Shown: positions 14,951-24,588, counted from the stretch's first letter. The stretch is DNA of 64,000 nt from Bacillota bacterium (GCA_023461435.1 JAEYLC010000032.1:7054-71053), one strand, 5' to 3'. The notes: generated from the sequence alone by a model not told the origin. Made by a program: numbers and translations.

Positions 14951-17596
14951 ATGGCGCAGGAGATTGTGACGCTGCTCGCCAGCAACACGGCGATATTCGC
15001 CGGTTTGTTCGCCGCCGTCTGGCTCGTGAAAACGGCGCTTAAAAAGCAGCTGAACGCGAGGCTGCAATACATGCTGTGGGCCATTGTGGTGCTGAGGCTG
15101 CTGGTCCCTTTCAGCTTCACAACGCAATGGAGCCCTTTTCTGCCCGCCCAGCCCGCCGGTTTGACATTGCCCGCCGTTTCGGAGCAGGCGGATTTACATG
15201 AAGAAGCGGCGGCGGGGTTACCGCCTCAAGTGACGGCCCCTCAGACTGACCCGGTTAACCAAGCCAAGCAAACAATGCAGTACGATCAGGCGGCAGAGCC
15301 TCAAAAGGGTTTAGGCGCTGTTCCAAGAACACAAGCAAGTGCCCCGGTCCGCATTGATTGGATGGTACTGATCGTATTCACGTGGCTGGCTGGCGCTTTG
15401 GTTATCAGTATACGGTTTTCTTATCGGTCAAGGCAGCTTAAGAAAACGGTGATGAGAAGCCGGACGGGAACGGCACCTGAGTGGATGCGTGATATGTTTG
15501 ATAAATGCAAGGATGACATTGGCCTTAAGAGGCGGGTTCGTATTGCGATACAGAGCGGGATGCCGGTGCCTGCGGTCATGGGTGTGTTCCGGCCTGTTCT
15601 GCTGGTGCCCGAAGGGCTTGTTAAAGAGGGAAACACCGAGAGAGTGCGGCACGTTTTCATGCACGAGCTCATGCATTGCAGACGACAGGATCTTGCGGTA
15701 TTGTGGCTGCTCAATGCGCTTTGCGCCGTTTACTGGTTCAACCCGCTGGTCTGGCTCTGCGGCAAGCTGATCCGCCGCGACATGGAGGCGGCCTGCGACG
15801 ATATGGTGGTCAAAAAGCTCGGGACGTTCCACCGCCAAAGCTATATTGAAACGATACTGCATTTTTCGGGCAAAAACGAATTTGCTAACGCTCAGGCTGC
15901 GATGAGCCTCAATGACGGCTGCATGAGGATGCGGGCCAGAATAAGGAGCATGTATATGAAACAGACCACGAAACGTGTGAAGGCAACGGTGTGGGTGCTC
16001 GCGGTGCTGATGCTGTTTGCCGCGTTTACCGCAGGTTGTCAGCCCACGCCCGAAAAAGTCATTGTACAGTCCAAGGACAACGAGAGCGTGTCGGAGGCGA
16101 TCGCGCAGAGCAGCGGTGAAACCGCCGAGATCCACATGTTCGCCGCTCCGGCGGCCTGGCAGGACGAAGCGCGTGACGAAGCCAAAAGCATCGATATTAC
16201 GATTGACGCAGACGTGATTGTGCCGGTGGATACGTGGGGAATTTATGAGCTGAAGCCCCAAGCCATCACGAAAGAGGATGCGCAAAAGATGCTCAAAGCG
16301 ATTGTGGGCGACGCGCCGGTATACGGAGAGCTGACGCTCCAAAGCAAGGACGAGCTGATCGAGCAGATCGGAAGATACAAGAAGCAAAAATCAGAATTTG
16401 AAGAGATGTATGCAAGCGGCGGCTCGGATGGGGGAGCACAGCCTGTACAAGGAGTGGCGGTCCCCGCCCCGACGCCGCCTCCGGACGGACATGGCATCAG
16501 TCAGCTTTCAAAAGAGGATATCCAGTTGAATATTGAGATGTTCGCGCAGATGATCGCGGAAGCGGAAACCAAGCTCAAAACCGCGCCGGACGACAGTACC
16601 GTTGTTCGTAATCCTTTGAGTCTTGACGTGATGTTTGACAAGACTGCCACATATGAACAGGCGGATTTAAGCGGCATGACGCTGACCGCAAACGGCGACA
16701 ACAGAAGCGTAAGTGTAGACGGTATTGCGGATATCGGCAAAGCCACGCCGGCCGATATCTATATCTATTATGGGAGCGGAAGCTTCGGAGAAAACTTAAT
16801 TATCAATTTCATCAATTATGGCGATACCGAACAGGGCTTTTTTGAAGGAGAGAAGTATACCGGGCAGGAGCTTTTCAAATGCGATATCGGCGTCGACGAA
16901 GCGGCGGAATTGGCAAGAGAGAGAATGCGGGAGATGGGCTTTGACTATCTCGATATCGCCAGCACGCAGGTATGTGAGATGCTGGACCGCAAGCGCATGG
17001 AGAACGACCGGTTTCCGCAGTGCTTCGAATTCACATTTACGCGCGAGCTGGACGGCGCAATGACGACGTTTGCCCGCGGGGACGGCACGATGACGCAGGA
17101 GGAAATGGATGAAATGTCGAACGCCGAATATACGCCCATATGGAGGCCGGGCGAAATCACGGTGTACGTTGACGACAGCGGCATTATCGGGATAAATGTA
17201 AACGCGTCAAAATCAGAGGTGAACAGGCAGGCTTTTGGGATTGAGCTCAAAGAATTTTCGGACATCATGGATATATTCAAACAACAGGTGTTTATAAAGA
17301 ATGCTTACAGCGGCCCCGGCTCGTCCGATCAGATTGCGCGCAGGGAGATCCGCGTCGGCGAGATCCGTCTTGGCTATATGCCCGTGCCATGGAAGGATCA
17401 TGCTGGGCAGATCATATTCACGCCCGTCTGGGACTTCTTCGGTGAAGAGGTCGTCACGTTTAAGGATGGCATCAGCGGTGATTTGGGTGAAGCGCTCGAT
17501 GAAAACAATCAGCTGGCGAATGACCTCGGCATCAGTTCGCTGCTCACGATCAACGCGCTCGACGGCACGATCATCGACAGGGATATCGGCGCGTGA
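14951..17596 (+). CDS. M56 (BlaR1/MecR1-like) sensor metallopeptidase with C-terminal DUF6034-like region
   Basis: An 881-residue membrane protein. Residues 1-330 form the M56 unit: membrane segments near 5-45 and 140-160, zinc motif HELMH (about 237-241, in FMHELMHCRRQDL), then the EAACDD stretch. A further hydrophobic segment (about 345-360) ends in AGCQPTPEK, which resembles a lipobox start fused in frame. The rest (about 365-881) lacks the penicillin-binding SxxK domain of BlaR1. It looks like the clostridial DUF6034 region, including a Pro/Gly-rich linker around 500-515. The sensed signal is unknown. Confidence 0.82.
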   Translation: MAQEIVTLLASNTAIFAGLFAAVWLVKTALKKQLNARLQYMLWAIVVLRLLVPFSFTTQWSPFLPAQPAGLTLPAVSEQADLHEEAAAGLPPQVTAPQTDPVNQAKQTMQYDQAAEPQKGLGAVPRTQASAPVRIDWMVLIVFTWLAGALVISIRFSYRSRQLKKTVMRSRTGTAPEWMRDMFDKCKDDIGLKRRVRIAIQSGMPVPAVMGVFRPVLLVPEGLVKEGNTERVRHVFMHELMHCRRQDLAVLWLLNALCAVYWFNPLVWLCGKLIRRDMEAACDDMVVKKLGTFHRQSYIETILHFSGKNEFANAQAAMSLNDGCMRMRARIRSMYMKQTTKRVKATVWVLAVLMLFAAFTAGCQPTPEKVIVQSKDNESVSEAIAQSSGETAEIHMFAAPAAWQDEARDEAKSIDITIDADVIVPVDTWGIYELKPQAITKEDAQKMLKAIVGDAPVYGELTLQSKDELIEQIGRYKKQKSEFEEMYASGGSDGGAQPVQGVAVPAPTPPPDGHGISQLSKEDIQLNIEMFAQMIAEAETKLKTAPDDSTVVRNPLSLDVMFDKTATYEQADLSGMTLTANGDNRSVSVDGIADIGKATPADIYIYYGSGSFGENLIINFINYGDTEQGFFEGEKYTGQELFKCDIGVDEAAELARERMREMGFDYLDIASTQVCEMLDRKRMENDRFPQCFEFTFTRELDGAMTTFARGDGTMTQEEMDEMSNAEYTPIWRPGEITVYVDDSGIIGINVNASKSEVNRQAFGIELKEFSDIMDIFKQQVFIKNAYSGPGSSDQIARREIRVGEIRLGYMPVPWKDHAGQIIFTPVWDFFGEEVVTFKDGISGDLGEALDENNQLANDLGISSLLTINALDGTIIDRDIGA

Positions 17597-17606
17597 CGGG
17601 TATTTC

Positions 17607-17975
17607 TCAAGTGCAGGGTGTGCCCTGATGAAAAACGAGCTTCCAGGCTCCGTCTGTTTCGCGCCAGACGGAGCTGCGCAGCGAGCGGCCTGATTGGCCG
17701 CTTTTTTCGTCACGCTTTATGCATGTATATGTGGCGAGCACGCAGCTTTCAGACAGCGGCTTTACGCAAAAACCGCCGATCTCCACGTGAATATGCGGCG
17801 GGAAGCAGGAGAACGTATCACCTTCGCTGTAGGTGTAAACCGTGCCTGAGCTGCCGAATTCAAAAAAACCCGGAGAGAGAATCTCGCCGAGCTTTTGCGC
17901 CGATCCGCGAACCTCGCCGAGCAGCAGCTGGTTTTCCAGATATAAAAGATGATCCTCGAGCTGATTAATGGTCAT
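17607..17975 (-). CDS. DUF4440/SnoaL-like (NTF2-fold) protein
   Basis: The 122-residue protein has an NTF2-like cone fold signature: LEDHLLYLENQLLLGEV, LSPGFFEFGSSG and a C-terminal SVWRETDGAWKLVFHQGT. The family includes small enzymes and ligand-binding proteins; the role here is unknown. It starts 2 bases after the sigH stop, with no clear ribosome binding site, so it may be translated by coupling. Convergent with the M56 gene, whose stop lies 10 bases away. Confidence 0.8.
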   Translation of the reverse strand: MTINQLEDHLLYLENQLLLGEVRGSAQKLGEILSPGFFEFGSSGTVYTYSEGDTFSCFPPHIHVEIGGFCVKPLSESCVLATYTCIKRDEKSGQSGRSLRSSVWRETDGAWKLVFHQGTPCT

Positions 17976-17977
17976 GA

Positions 17978-18625
17978 TTAGAGGCCGTGTTCGGTGGTGA
18001 CGAGCTTTTCCAGCTTGTTTTTCACGCGCTGCAGCGCGTTGTCCACCGATTTCACGCTACGTCCGAGCTCTTCGGCGACCTCGAAGTACGATTTGCCGTC
18101 GATATATTTTTTAAGCACCTGCATTTCAAGAGGTGAGAGTATCTTGCTCATCTTTGTTTCGATGGAGGAAAAATCCTCGCGCCCGATGATGATATCCTCG
18201 GGGTTGGATATCTTGCCGCTCGAGATCACGTCGATCAGCATGCGGTCGGACTCTTCGTCGTAAGCGGGCTTGTTGAGCGAGACGTAGGAATTCAGCGGGC
18301 GGTGCTTCTGGCGCGTCGCCGTTTTGATGGCCGTGATGATCTGTCGTGTGACGCAAAGCTCCGCAAAGGCGCGGAAGGACGTGAGCTTCGACGAACGAAA
18401 ATCACGAACAGCCTTATACAGGCCGATCATGCCTTCCTGAACAATATCCTCTCTGTCTGCACCAATAAGAAAATAGGACCGCGCTTTGGCGCGTACAAAA
18501 TTCTTGTATTTGTTGAGCAGATACTCAAGAGCGTCGCCGTCGTTGCAGCGCGCGAGTTCCGCAACAGCCTCATCCGTCATTTCTTCAAATGCCAACGTTT
18601 CTTTCACGGTAGACGGAGTCGTCAA
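17978..18625 (-). CDS. sigH: RNA polymerase sigma factor SigH (sporulation/stationary phase)
   Basis: A 215-residue sigma-70 family factor. Region 2 contains DREDIVQEGMIGLYKAVRDF and SFRAFAELCVTRQIITAIK; region 4 contains LEMQVLKKYIDGKSYFEVAEELGRS. The sequence and its place after yacP-rlmB match SigH of Bacillus and Clostridium, which turns on early sporulation genes. The start is TTG (18625) with GGAGG 8 bases upstream. About 120 bases separate it from yacP, enough for its own promoter. Confidence 0.93.
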   Translation of the reverse strand: MTTPSTVKETLAFEEMTDEAVAELARCNDGDALEYLLNKYKNFVRAKARSYFLIGADREDIVQEGMIGLYKAVRDFRSSKLTSFRAFAELCVTRQIITAIKTATRQKHRPLNSYVSLNKPAYDEESDRMLIDVISSGKISNPEDIIIGREDFSSIETKMSKILSPLEMQVLKKYIDGKSYFEVAEELGRSVKSVDNALQRVKNKLEKLVTTEHGL

Positions 18626-18745
18626 AAAAGTGTCCTCCAGCTTTTAGGCCAATGCTTAGTTAACTTATTATAACGGTTGTCCACAGGTGCGTCAAGAAGG
18701 GGGGAACCGAACGTGCTGCAAATTATGTGATATTATGCATATTGA

Positions 18746-19201
18746 TCAATTATCTGATATGGCGTCGAGGTACAGCTTTTTTTTGAGCTCTTTGCCGGTC
18801 AGTGTGCTGCGGTGGATATGGTCGATATGTTTTTCACGCGCCTGCCGGATGAGTATTTTGAGCTCGGAGGGGGTTAAACGCATCGAGCCCGACCCAAATA
18901 CCGACAGCTGCTCCAGATAATCGCCGGTGACCACCGTCATCGGTTCCTTGCTCGTTTTGGCGATGCGCTGAATGTGCGTGTCGGCGGTGACGCCGTGCGC
19001 GGTGAACACCACGTCGATGAGACCGTGGCGCATTTCGCTCGCGGCGCTGCGCGTGCGGTAACCGTCAAATACCACCAGTATCGATTCTCCGGTAAAGCCC
19101 GCGTAATCGTCGAGAATATCGAGCAACGCGGCGCGCGCGTCCTCAAGGCTCGATGTATCAAGCCCCCAGGCGTATATCACGTTGTAGCCGTCGATGATCA
19201 T
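18746..19201 (-). CDS. NYN/PIN-like ribonuclease (YacP/Rae1 family)
   Basis: A 151-residue YacP-family nuclease, known in Bacillus subtilis as Rae1, a ribosome-associated endoribonuclease. Motifs: MIIDGYNVIYAW (first catalytic Asp), LVVFDGYR, TADTHIQRIAK and VVTGDYLEQ. The start ATG overlaps the rlmB stop as ATGA, which fixes the start; the frame runs open further upstream inside rlmB but that part is a shadow. Confidence 0.9.
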   Translation of the reverse strand: MIIDGYNVIYAWGLDTSSLEDARAALLDILDDYAGFTGESILVVFDGYRTRSAASEMRHGLIDVVFTAHGVTADTHIQRIAKTSKEPMTVVTGDYLEQLSVFGSGSMRLTPSELKILIRQAREKHIDHIHRSTLTGKELKKKLYLDAISDN

Positions 19202-19950
19202 CGGTGCGCGTCCTGCCTCGTTTTTTCGTACATGATCACGGCGGCGGCGACTGCCGCGTTGAGCGAGCCTGTCTGCCCTTTCATCGGGACACGCGCGAGA
19301 AAATCGCAGCTTTCTTTCACGAGATGCGAGAGCCCTTCGCCCTCTGAGCCCACGACGACCGCGATCGCGCCCTTCAGATCCAGCCCGGCGATGTCCTGAC
19401 CTTCCATATCCGCGCCCACGATCCAAACGTTTTTGCTTTTGAGCTCATCGATGGCTGCGCCGAGGTTTGTGACCTTGACCACGGGAAGCACCTCGGCCGC
19501 GCCCGACGAGGCTTTATAGGCCACGGCGGACAGCGACGCGCTGCGGCGTTTGCCCATGATGACGCCGTGCGCGCCGAGCACCTCGGCGCTGCGGATGATA
19601 GACCCCAAATTCCCTTCGTCGGTCACGCCGTCGAGTATCACGACAAACGGGGGTTCGCCGCGCTGCTCGGCAAGCTTTAACACATCCTCAAGCGAGGCGT
19701 AATCCTTCGCGGCGGCCACCGCGACGACGCCCTGATGGTTGGCGGGCTTGTTGTCGTGCCCGAAAGGCAGCGCGAGGCTGTCGAGCTTGCGTCTGTCCGC
19801 GCGCACGATAGGGATGTGATGCTGCGCCGCGAGCGTCAATATCTCGCGCACGCTCGGGTCGTTAAGCTCCTTGACCGCGATGACCTTGTCGATCGAGCGG
19901 CCGGATTTGATCGCGGCCTTGACCGCGTTTCTGCCGTATATGATGTCCAT
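19198..19950 (-). CDS. rlmB: 23S rRNA (guanosine-2'-O-)-methyltransferase RlmB
   Basis: SpoU/TrmH-class methyltransferase, 250 residues. The N-terminal substrate domain starts MDIIYGRNAVKAAIKSG. The knotted SAM domain holds the three family motifs: EGNLGSIIRSAEVLGAHGV, VVGSEGEGLS and PMKGQTGSLNAAVAAAV. Methylates G2251-equivalent in the peptidyl-transferase loop in E. coli; homologues in this gene order are annotated the same way. It starts 3 bases after thyX and overlaps yacP by 4 bases. Confidence 0.93.
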   Translation of the reverse strand: MDIIYGRNAVKAAIKSGRSIDKVIAVKELNDPSVREILTLAAQHHIPIVRADRRKLDSLALPFGHDNKPANHQGVVAVAAAKDYASLEDVLKLAEQRGEPPFVVILDGVTDEGNLGSIIRSAEVLGAHGVIMGKRRSASLSAVAYKASSGAAEVLPVVKVTNLGAAIDELKSKNVWIVGADMEGQDIAGLDLKGAIAVVVGSEGEGLSHLVKESCDFLARVPMKGQTGSLNAAVAAAVIMYEKTRQDAHR

Positions 19951-19953
19951 TGT

Positions 19954-20688
19954 TTAACCTTTCAAAATTGCTTGCAGCCGCTCGCGCACCTCGCCGGGTT
20001 TGCCGCACGTCTTTTTGCCCTCGCCGCACGCGCCGCGCACGCACGATGGGCCCGCCGCGGAAAACAGCGCGGGGGCGGTGGGCATCACGAGCTCGAGCAT
20101 GCGCCATGCGAGCGCGCGGATCTCCCATTGGGCGCGGTTGCAGCAGCGCAGTGAGAAGAAGTGCAGCAGCTCGCGCGCGTTCATGGTTAAAAGCATGCGC
20201 GTTTCACACGCGCCGGGCAGCACGAAGCGCGCGTTCTCATTGGACGATTCGCCCTCGCTGCCAAGCGCGGCCTGCCAGTCGTCGTACCAGCGCTGCATCG
20301 TGGCCATCTGATCCTCGTATTTTTTGACCGCCTCGTCGCCAAGCTCGCGTATCGCGGGCGGTATGATATACCCAAAGCCGTCTTTTGAATAGCTCACATA
20401 GCGCTGCGACTGCACCGAGAAGCTCGCGATGCGGTGCCGCGTGATCTGCGCGAGCAGCGTGCGCGACACGCCCTCGATGCCGAACGTATAGCTTGCGTGC
20501 TCGATCGTGGAGAGGTGGCCGATATCGACGATCTGCGATATAAAAGCGGCGGCTTTTTCCTCCGTAAGGCCGCTCATCATATCGTCAATGTGCGACCGGC
20601 TGTAGCAGAGCTTCGCCGCCATCGCCGTTAATTTCGCGGCATCGGGCGAATGCGATACGAGCTTTACGTTCAAAGAGACCTCAGGCAT
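19954..20688 (-). CDS. thyX: Flavin-dependent thymidylate synthase ThyX
   Basis: Makes dTMP from dUMP with FAD and methylene-THF. The 244-residue sequence contains the signature RHRIASFSVQSQRYVSY (RHRxxS...SxRY), with STIEHASYTF upstream and a C-terminal GAWEIR-like stretch (RAQWEIRALAWRM). I start at ATG 20688: GGGGAGG lies 6 bases upstream. The longer ATG at 20703 would translate that binding site as codons. It overlaps mrnC by 8 bases. Confidence 0.93.
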   Translation of the reverse strand: MPEVSLNVKLVSHSPDAAKLTAMAAKLCYSRSHIDDMMSGLTEEKAAAFISQIVDIGHLSTIEHASYTFGIEGVSRTLLAQITRHRIASFSVQSQRYVSYSKDGFGYIIPPAIRELGDEAVKKYEDQMATMQRWYDDWQAALGSEGESSNENARFVLPGACETRMLLTMNARELLHFFSLRCCNRAQWEIRALAWRMLELVMPTAPALFSAAGPSCVRGACGEGKKTCGKPGEVRERLQAILKG

Positions 20689-21115
20689 GTGTATCCTCCC
20701 CAAAAAAATGCGCGATGATCGCGGAAAAAAGCACCTCGAGACGCCCGGTCTGCCCGGTCAGAAACAGATATCCGACGACGGCTTCAATGCCCGTGGCTTT
20801 CGTATAGTCTTCCACGCTCATGTTCTTCGGCGGCAGGCTTTTGGCGTTCTTCCCGAGCCGGTATATGTCGCTCTCGCGCTCGGTGAAAGACGGGCTCAGC
20901 AGCAGCGCCGCCTGCGCCTGCGCGCGCGCGTTGACCACGCCGGAGGCGTTTTTATGCATGTCGGTGACGCGGCCCTTCTTATTTTTCACAAGATAGCTCC
21001 TGATATACAGGTCGTAAACCGTGTCGCCGATATAGGCGAGATTGAGCGCGGACATCTCGCGTATCACGCTTTCGTCCACAGCGCCGAGCAGCGCCGGCTT
21101 TTCTTCATTGTCCAT
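20681..21115 (-). CDS. mrnC: Mini-ribonuclease 3 (Mini-III)
   Basis: A 144-residue RNase III-like nuclease without a dsRNA-binding domain; matures 23S rRNA in B. subtilis. The catalytic signature region is LNLAYIGDTVYDLYIRSYLV, with KNASGVVNARAQA and EAVVGYLFLTGQ downstream. It heads the mrnC-thyX-rlmB-yacP block. There is no Shine-Dalgarno sequence before the ATG and the extended -10 box is only 8 bases away, suggesting a leaderless message. Confidence 0.9.
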   Translation of the reverse strand: MDNEEKPALLGAVDESVIREMSALNLAYIGDTVYDLYIRSYLVKNKKGRVTDMHKNASGVVNARAQAQAALLLSPSFTERESDIYRLGKNAKSLPPKNMSVEDYTKATGIEAVVGYLFLTGQTGRLEVLFSAIIAHFFGEDTHA

Positions 21116-21123
21116 TTGTTTCG

Positions 21124-21132
21124 ATTATAGCA
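21124..21132 (-). promoter_or_regulatory. Extended -10 promoter of mrnC operon
   Basis: On the minus strand TGCTATAAT; the -10 hexamer is at 21129-21124. A start site about 7 bases on would fall 1-3 bases before the mrnC ATG at 21115. Confidence 0.75.
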
Positions 21133-21226
21133 TAGACAAGTTTCGCACTACAATATGATGGGAAAGAAAAAGAGAAAAGCACAATATTTGCGTATCGCGC
21201 ATAATAAGAGGTTCCGCATAAAATGA

Positions 21227-21258
21227 AACAGCGCCTGACATTTTGATCAGGCGCTGTT
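21227..21258 (-). terminator. Terminator of the subtilisin gene
   Basis: 12-bp perfect stem AACAGCGCCTGA / TCAGGCGCTGTT with 8-base loop, 25 bases past the stop of the minus-strand protease gene. Confidence 0.8.
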
Positions 21259-21282
21259 CTGTACGTTTATTGATATGTCTTC

Positions 21283-24200
21283 TTACGGCACCGTCACCGT
21301 GCACGAAGCGGTTTGTCCGCCGCTCGCTGTCGCCGTAATCACGGCTGTGCCGGGTGCGATGCCTTTGAGCTTGCCCTTGGCGTCAACGGTAACGATGGAT
21401 GAATCGCTGCTCGCCCAGGTGACCGTTTTGAAATCCGTGTTCCTTGGCATCACCGTGGCTTTGAGCGATGCCGTTTTATTAAGCTTCACGGTCAGCGCCG
21501 CTTTGCTGATTTTTATGCCCGTCGTATAGATCGGCGTGACATTCACGGTGCAGCTGGCCGAAACGCGGCTGCCGTCCTGAGCCGTGCAGGTAATCACTGC
21601 GGTGCCGCCCGCCTTGCCTGTGACCACGCCCGAACTTGAAACGGTGGCGACCTTTTTATTGCTGGTTGACCACTTCACATTCTTATTGCTCGCGGTGGCA
21701 GGCGCTATGCTGGGTATCAGCTTGACCTTCTGAGTCCGGGCGATCGTGGTATCGCCGAGATTCAAAGAGACGGACGCGACCGGCTGCTTGACCGTGATCG
21801 TTTTCCTGACCGTTGTGGTTTTTGTCTTCACGCGGCCTTTCTTGTCCACTGTCTGCGAAACGACTTTTGTGATGATTGTGGCCTTGCCGCCCGCAAGGAA
21901 CGTGACATTGCCGGTTGCGTCCACCACGGCGACGGACGGGTTGCTGGAGGTGAAGGTGACCGACTGTGTGGAATAGCCTTTGGGCGCGGCGGGGGGAATG
22001 ATGGTGACCCTGTATCCTGCGCTGACACCGTTTGGTAATTTCTTTGCGGGCGTGTAGATATTGCTGAAGGGCTCCCCAACCGTCACTGTACAGGAGGTTA
22101 TGTTCTTATTGAAATTCCAATCACATACGGTTATCGTATATGTACCGGCTCTCAAACCGGTAAAAGTGTTCGACGCATAAAGGCCTTTGCCATCAATGGA
22201 ATAAAAGTAGCGCCCGCTTTCGCCGCCTGATGGTGTCACGGTGATGGTGCCGTTGGAACCGCCGTGATAGGTCGCGTCTGTTTTCGTGCAGCTGACCGAT
22301 ATAGGTACGAATGGCACAAACTCCGCAATGATCGACCTGTTGCTTGCGACGCCGAGCCCATATCTATAGTATGAGCTGATTTCAACGCCGTTTTCCATCC
22401 AGCGAACAAACCTGTGTCCGGGGAACGGCGTTGCCTCTAAAACGATTTGCTGGCTCATGTTGTATGTGCCGCCGCCCGATACGCTGCCGTAGGACGGGTT
22501 GTTGGGGACTGCTGTCACAGTGAATGAGCTTGGGGCGAAAACAGCCTCAATGGTGGTGCTTTTGGTTGCGGTAAAGGTATAGGTTGGATCTGTGGATACT
22601 GTTATGCCGTTTTCTACCCACCCGGTAAAAAAGCAGTCTGTATTGGGTGTTGCGGTCACAGTGACCGAATCGCCGTAATAGAATGAGCCGCCGCCCGATA
22701 CGCTGCCGAAATTTGAGTTATTGGCGACGGGCGAGATTATATAGACATCTTTTTCAAATTCAGCTATGAGCGTGCTGTTTTTTGTGACGAGATGGGAATA
22801 AGTAGCGCTTGTCGAGACCTCAACGCCGTCCTCTGTCCATCTGACGAAATGATATCCGGCGTTGGGCACAGCTTGCAACACCGCCTTTGTGCGGCTCTTA
22901 TACGAGCCGCCGCCTGTTACGTTACCGTAATTGCTGTCTGAAGAACCGAGAAGCGTCTTGTCGACCGAGATGATATACGAAGGCAGAGGTTCCCGTACGT
23001 TGAGAAGCACGTCATAAGCGTCGACTCTGCCGTTGGCGAATTGGTCATCTTTACCGGGGGCCCCCAGATCAATCGCCGTAGCGTAGAGATGTGTTTTTAT
23101 CTGATCTACGGACATTTCCGGATTCAAAGACCGCATGAGCGCGACCACGCCGGTAACCACGGGGGCTGCCATGGATGTTCCCTGTAAATATTCATAGCCT
23201 CCGACGGGATAGGTGGACAGTATCGCGGTGCCGGGGGCACTGATATCCTTCAAGGCGCCATAATTTGAAAAAGATGCCCTTTGATCGTTCTCGTCTGTGG
23301 CGATGACTGAAATGGCTCCTGTACAGTCGCTCGGAGTAAAGGGTGCGCTCGAATTCTTATTGCCCGCGGCGACCACGCAGACGACACCCGCGCTGACAGC
23401 GTCGTTGATTGCATTTTCAAGTGAAATGTTGGTGCCGAATCCTCCCAAGCTCATATTGATCACATCAGCACCATGATCAACGGCATAATCAATGCCTTCA
23501 ATGATGTCGATGACAAAGGCGTCATCGCCGTCAAAAACGTCCACGACGATGAGCTGGACGCCCGGGGCGACGCCCGAGATGCCCATGCCATTATTCGCTT
23601 TACCCGCAATGATACCCGCCACATGGGTGCCGTGTCCATCAATTATGTCGTTGGCATTACCGTCGTTATCTGCGGTATCAGTCTGCAAGTAAATCTGTCC
23701 GTTAAATTCGGGATGGCTTAAGTCGATGCCTGTATCCAGCACCGCCACCTTGATATCCGGCAGCCCCATTGTAAGGTTCCACGCGCTGGGAACGCTGATT
23801 TTGTTTAAATACCATTGCTCCGAAAAACGCGGGTCGCTCACCGTTTCCGCAACCTTGTATACATAGTTCGGTTCTGCATACTCTACGTTTGGCAAGGCCT
23901 CCAAATCACCGATAAAGCTTTCCACCGTTTCACCCGCCGGCACTTCGGCGATCGTCAGGCCGTAAGCCTCAAGCGTGTTCAATACGTCGCTGTCTGCCGC
24001 ATCCAGTGTGCTCATAATTGCGGAATCAGATGCCGTGCTCTTGAACTTTACAATGACTTCATCACGCGCGTACTGGGTCCCGTTCGCATCGGTGATGATG
24101 TCAGGTGCTTCGGCGGCCTGCATGGCTTCGGATGTCTGAGGTGTTACTGAAGGAAACAGCGGTTCTTCCGAAGGGGACGAGGCATCTGGGGCTTGCGGCG

Positions 24201-24384
24201 GCCCGGAGGGCTGTGGTTCTTCCGGTGGCGGTGAGGTTTCGGCAGGCTGTGCTTCGGTATTGGCTTCATCAGCCGCGTAAGCTGTAGGCATGTCCCATGA
24301 GAGTGCGGTGAATGCCAGCATGAACGCCAGCAATAAAGCAATGATTTTGTCGGTGCGGTTTTTAAAATATCCATTATGATTCAT
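21283..24384 (-). CDS. Secreted S8 (subtilisin-like) serine protease with repeat and Big2 domains
   Basis: A 1033-residue exported protease. Order: signal peptide (1 to about 37, ending AYA); a low-complexity Glu/Pro/Ser stretch; inhibitor-like prodomain (about 100-180, DEVIVKFKST); S8 catalytic domain with Asp in VAVLDTGIDLSHPEF (about 215), His in GHGTHVAG (about 253) and Ser in GTSMAAPV (about 403). Then come three InlB/Listeria-type repeats (GGGSY..F.RWTE.G pattern), a SprB-like repeat and three Big2-type Ig domains to the end. No sorting signal is visible, so it is probably released. ATG 24384 follows AAAGGAG; upstream in-frame codons lack a signal peptide context. Confidence 0.92.
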   Translation of the reverse strand: MNHNGYFKNRTDKIIALLLAFMLAFTALSWDMPTAYAADEANTEAQPAETSPPPEEPQPSGPPQAPDASSPSEEPLFPSVTPQTSEAMQAAEAPDIITDANGTQYARDEVIVKFKSTASDSAIMSTLDAADSDVLNTLEAYGLTIAEVPAGETVESFIGDLEALPNVEYAEPNYVYKVAETVSDPRFSEQWYLNKISVPSAWNLTMGLPDIKVAVLDTGIDLSHPEFNGQIYLQTDTADNDGNANDIIDGHGTHVAGIIAGKANNGMGISGVAPGVQLIVVDVFDGDDAFVIDIIEGIDYAVDHGADVINMSLGGFGTNISLENAINDAVSAGVVCVVAAGNKNSSAPFTPSDCTGAISVIATDENDQRASFSNYGALKDISAPGTAILSTYPVGGYEYLQGTSMAAPVVTGVVALMRSLNPEMSVDQIKTHLYATAIDLGAPGKDDQFANGRVDAYDVLLNVREPLPSYIISVDKTLLGSSDSNYGNVTGGGSYKSRTKAVLQAVPNAGYHFVRWTEDGVEVSTSATYSHLVTKNSTLIAEFEKDVYIISPVANNSNFGSVSGGGSFYYGDSVTVTATPNTDCFFTGWVENGITVSTDPTYTFTATKSTTIEAVFAPSSFTVTAVPNNPSYGSVSGGGTYNMSQQIVLEATPFPGHRFVRWMENGVEISSYYRYGLGVASNRSIIAEFVPFVPISVSCTKTDATYHGGSNGTITVTPSGGESGRYFYSIDGKGLYASNTFTGLRAGTYTITVCDWNFNKNITSCTVTVGEPFSNIYTPAKKLPNGVSAGYRVTIIPPAAPKGYSTQSVTFTSSNPSVAVVDATGNVTFLAGGKATIITKVVSQTVDKKGRVKTKTTTVRKTITVKQPVASVSLNLGDTTIARTQKVKLIPSIAPATASNKNVKWSTSNKKVATVSSSGVVTGKAGGTAVITCTAQDGSRVSASCTVNVTPIYTTGIKISKAALTVKLNKTASLKATVMPRNTDFKTVTWASSDSSIVTVDAKGKLKGIAPGTAVITATASGGQTASCTVTVP

Positions 24385-24588
24385 TGGAGGCTGCTCCTTT
24401 GATGGAATATGTAATTTACCATGCAGAAATATGAAATATATATATGAATAACAGATGTTTCCCATATTGTAACACGTGTTGGATGAAGAAGAGAATAGGC
24501 AAAATTGTAAAAACAGCGAGCTAAGCCGCAAAATAGCTCGGTTGACAGTAAAAAATGAATTTTAGAAAATTAAAACTTGCAGAACATG

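Noticed and set aside
19202..19426. 75-residue N-terminal extension of the YacP nuclease
   Set aside because: It lies inside rlmB on the same strand and is Arg-rich; the ATGA overlap sets the start.
21275..21529. Plus-strand open frames within the subtilisin gene
   Set aside because: They are antisense shadows of Ser/Thr/Val-rich repeat domains.
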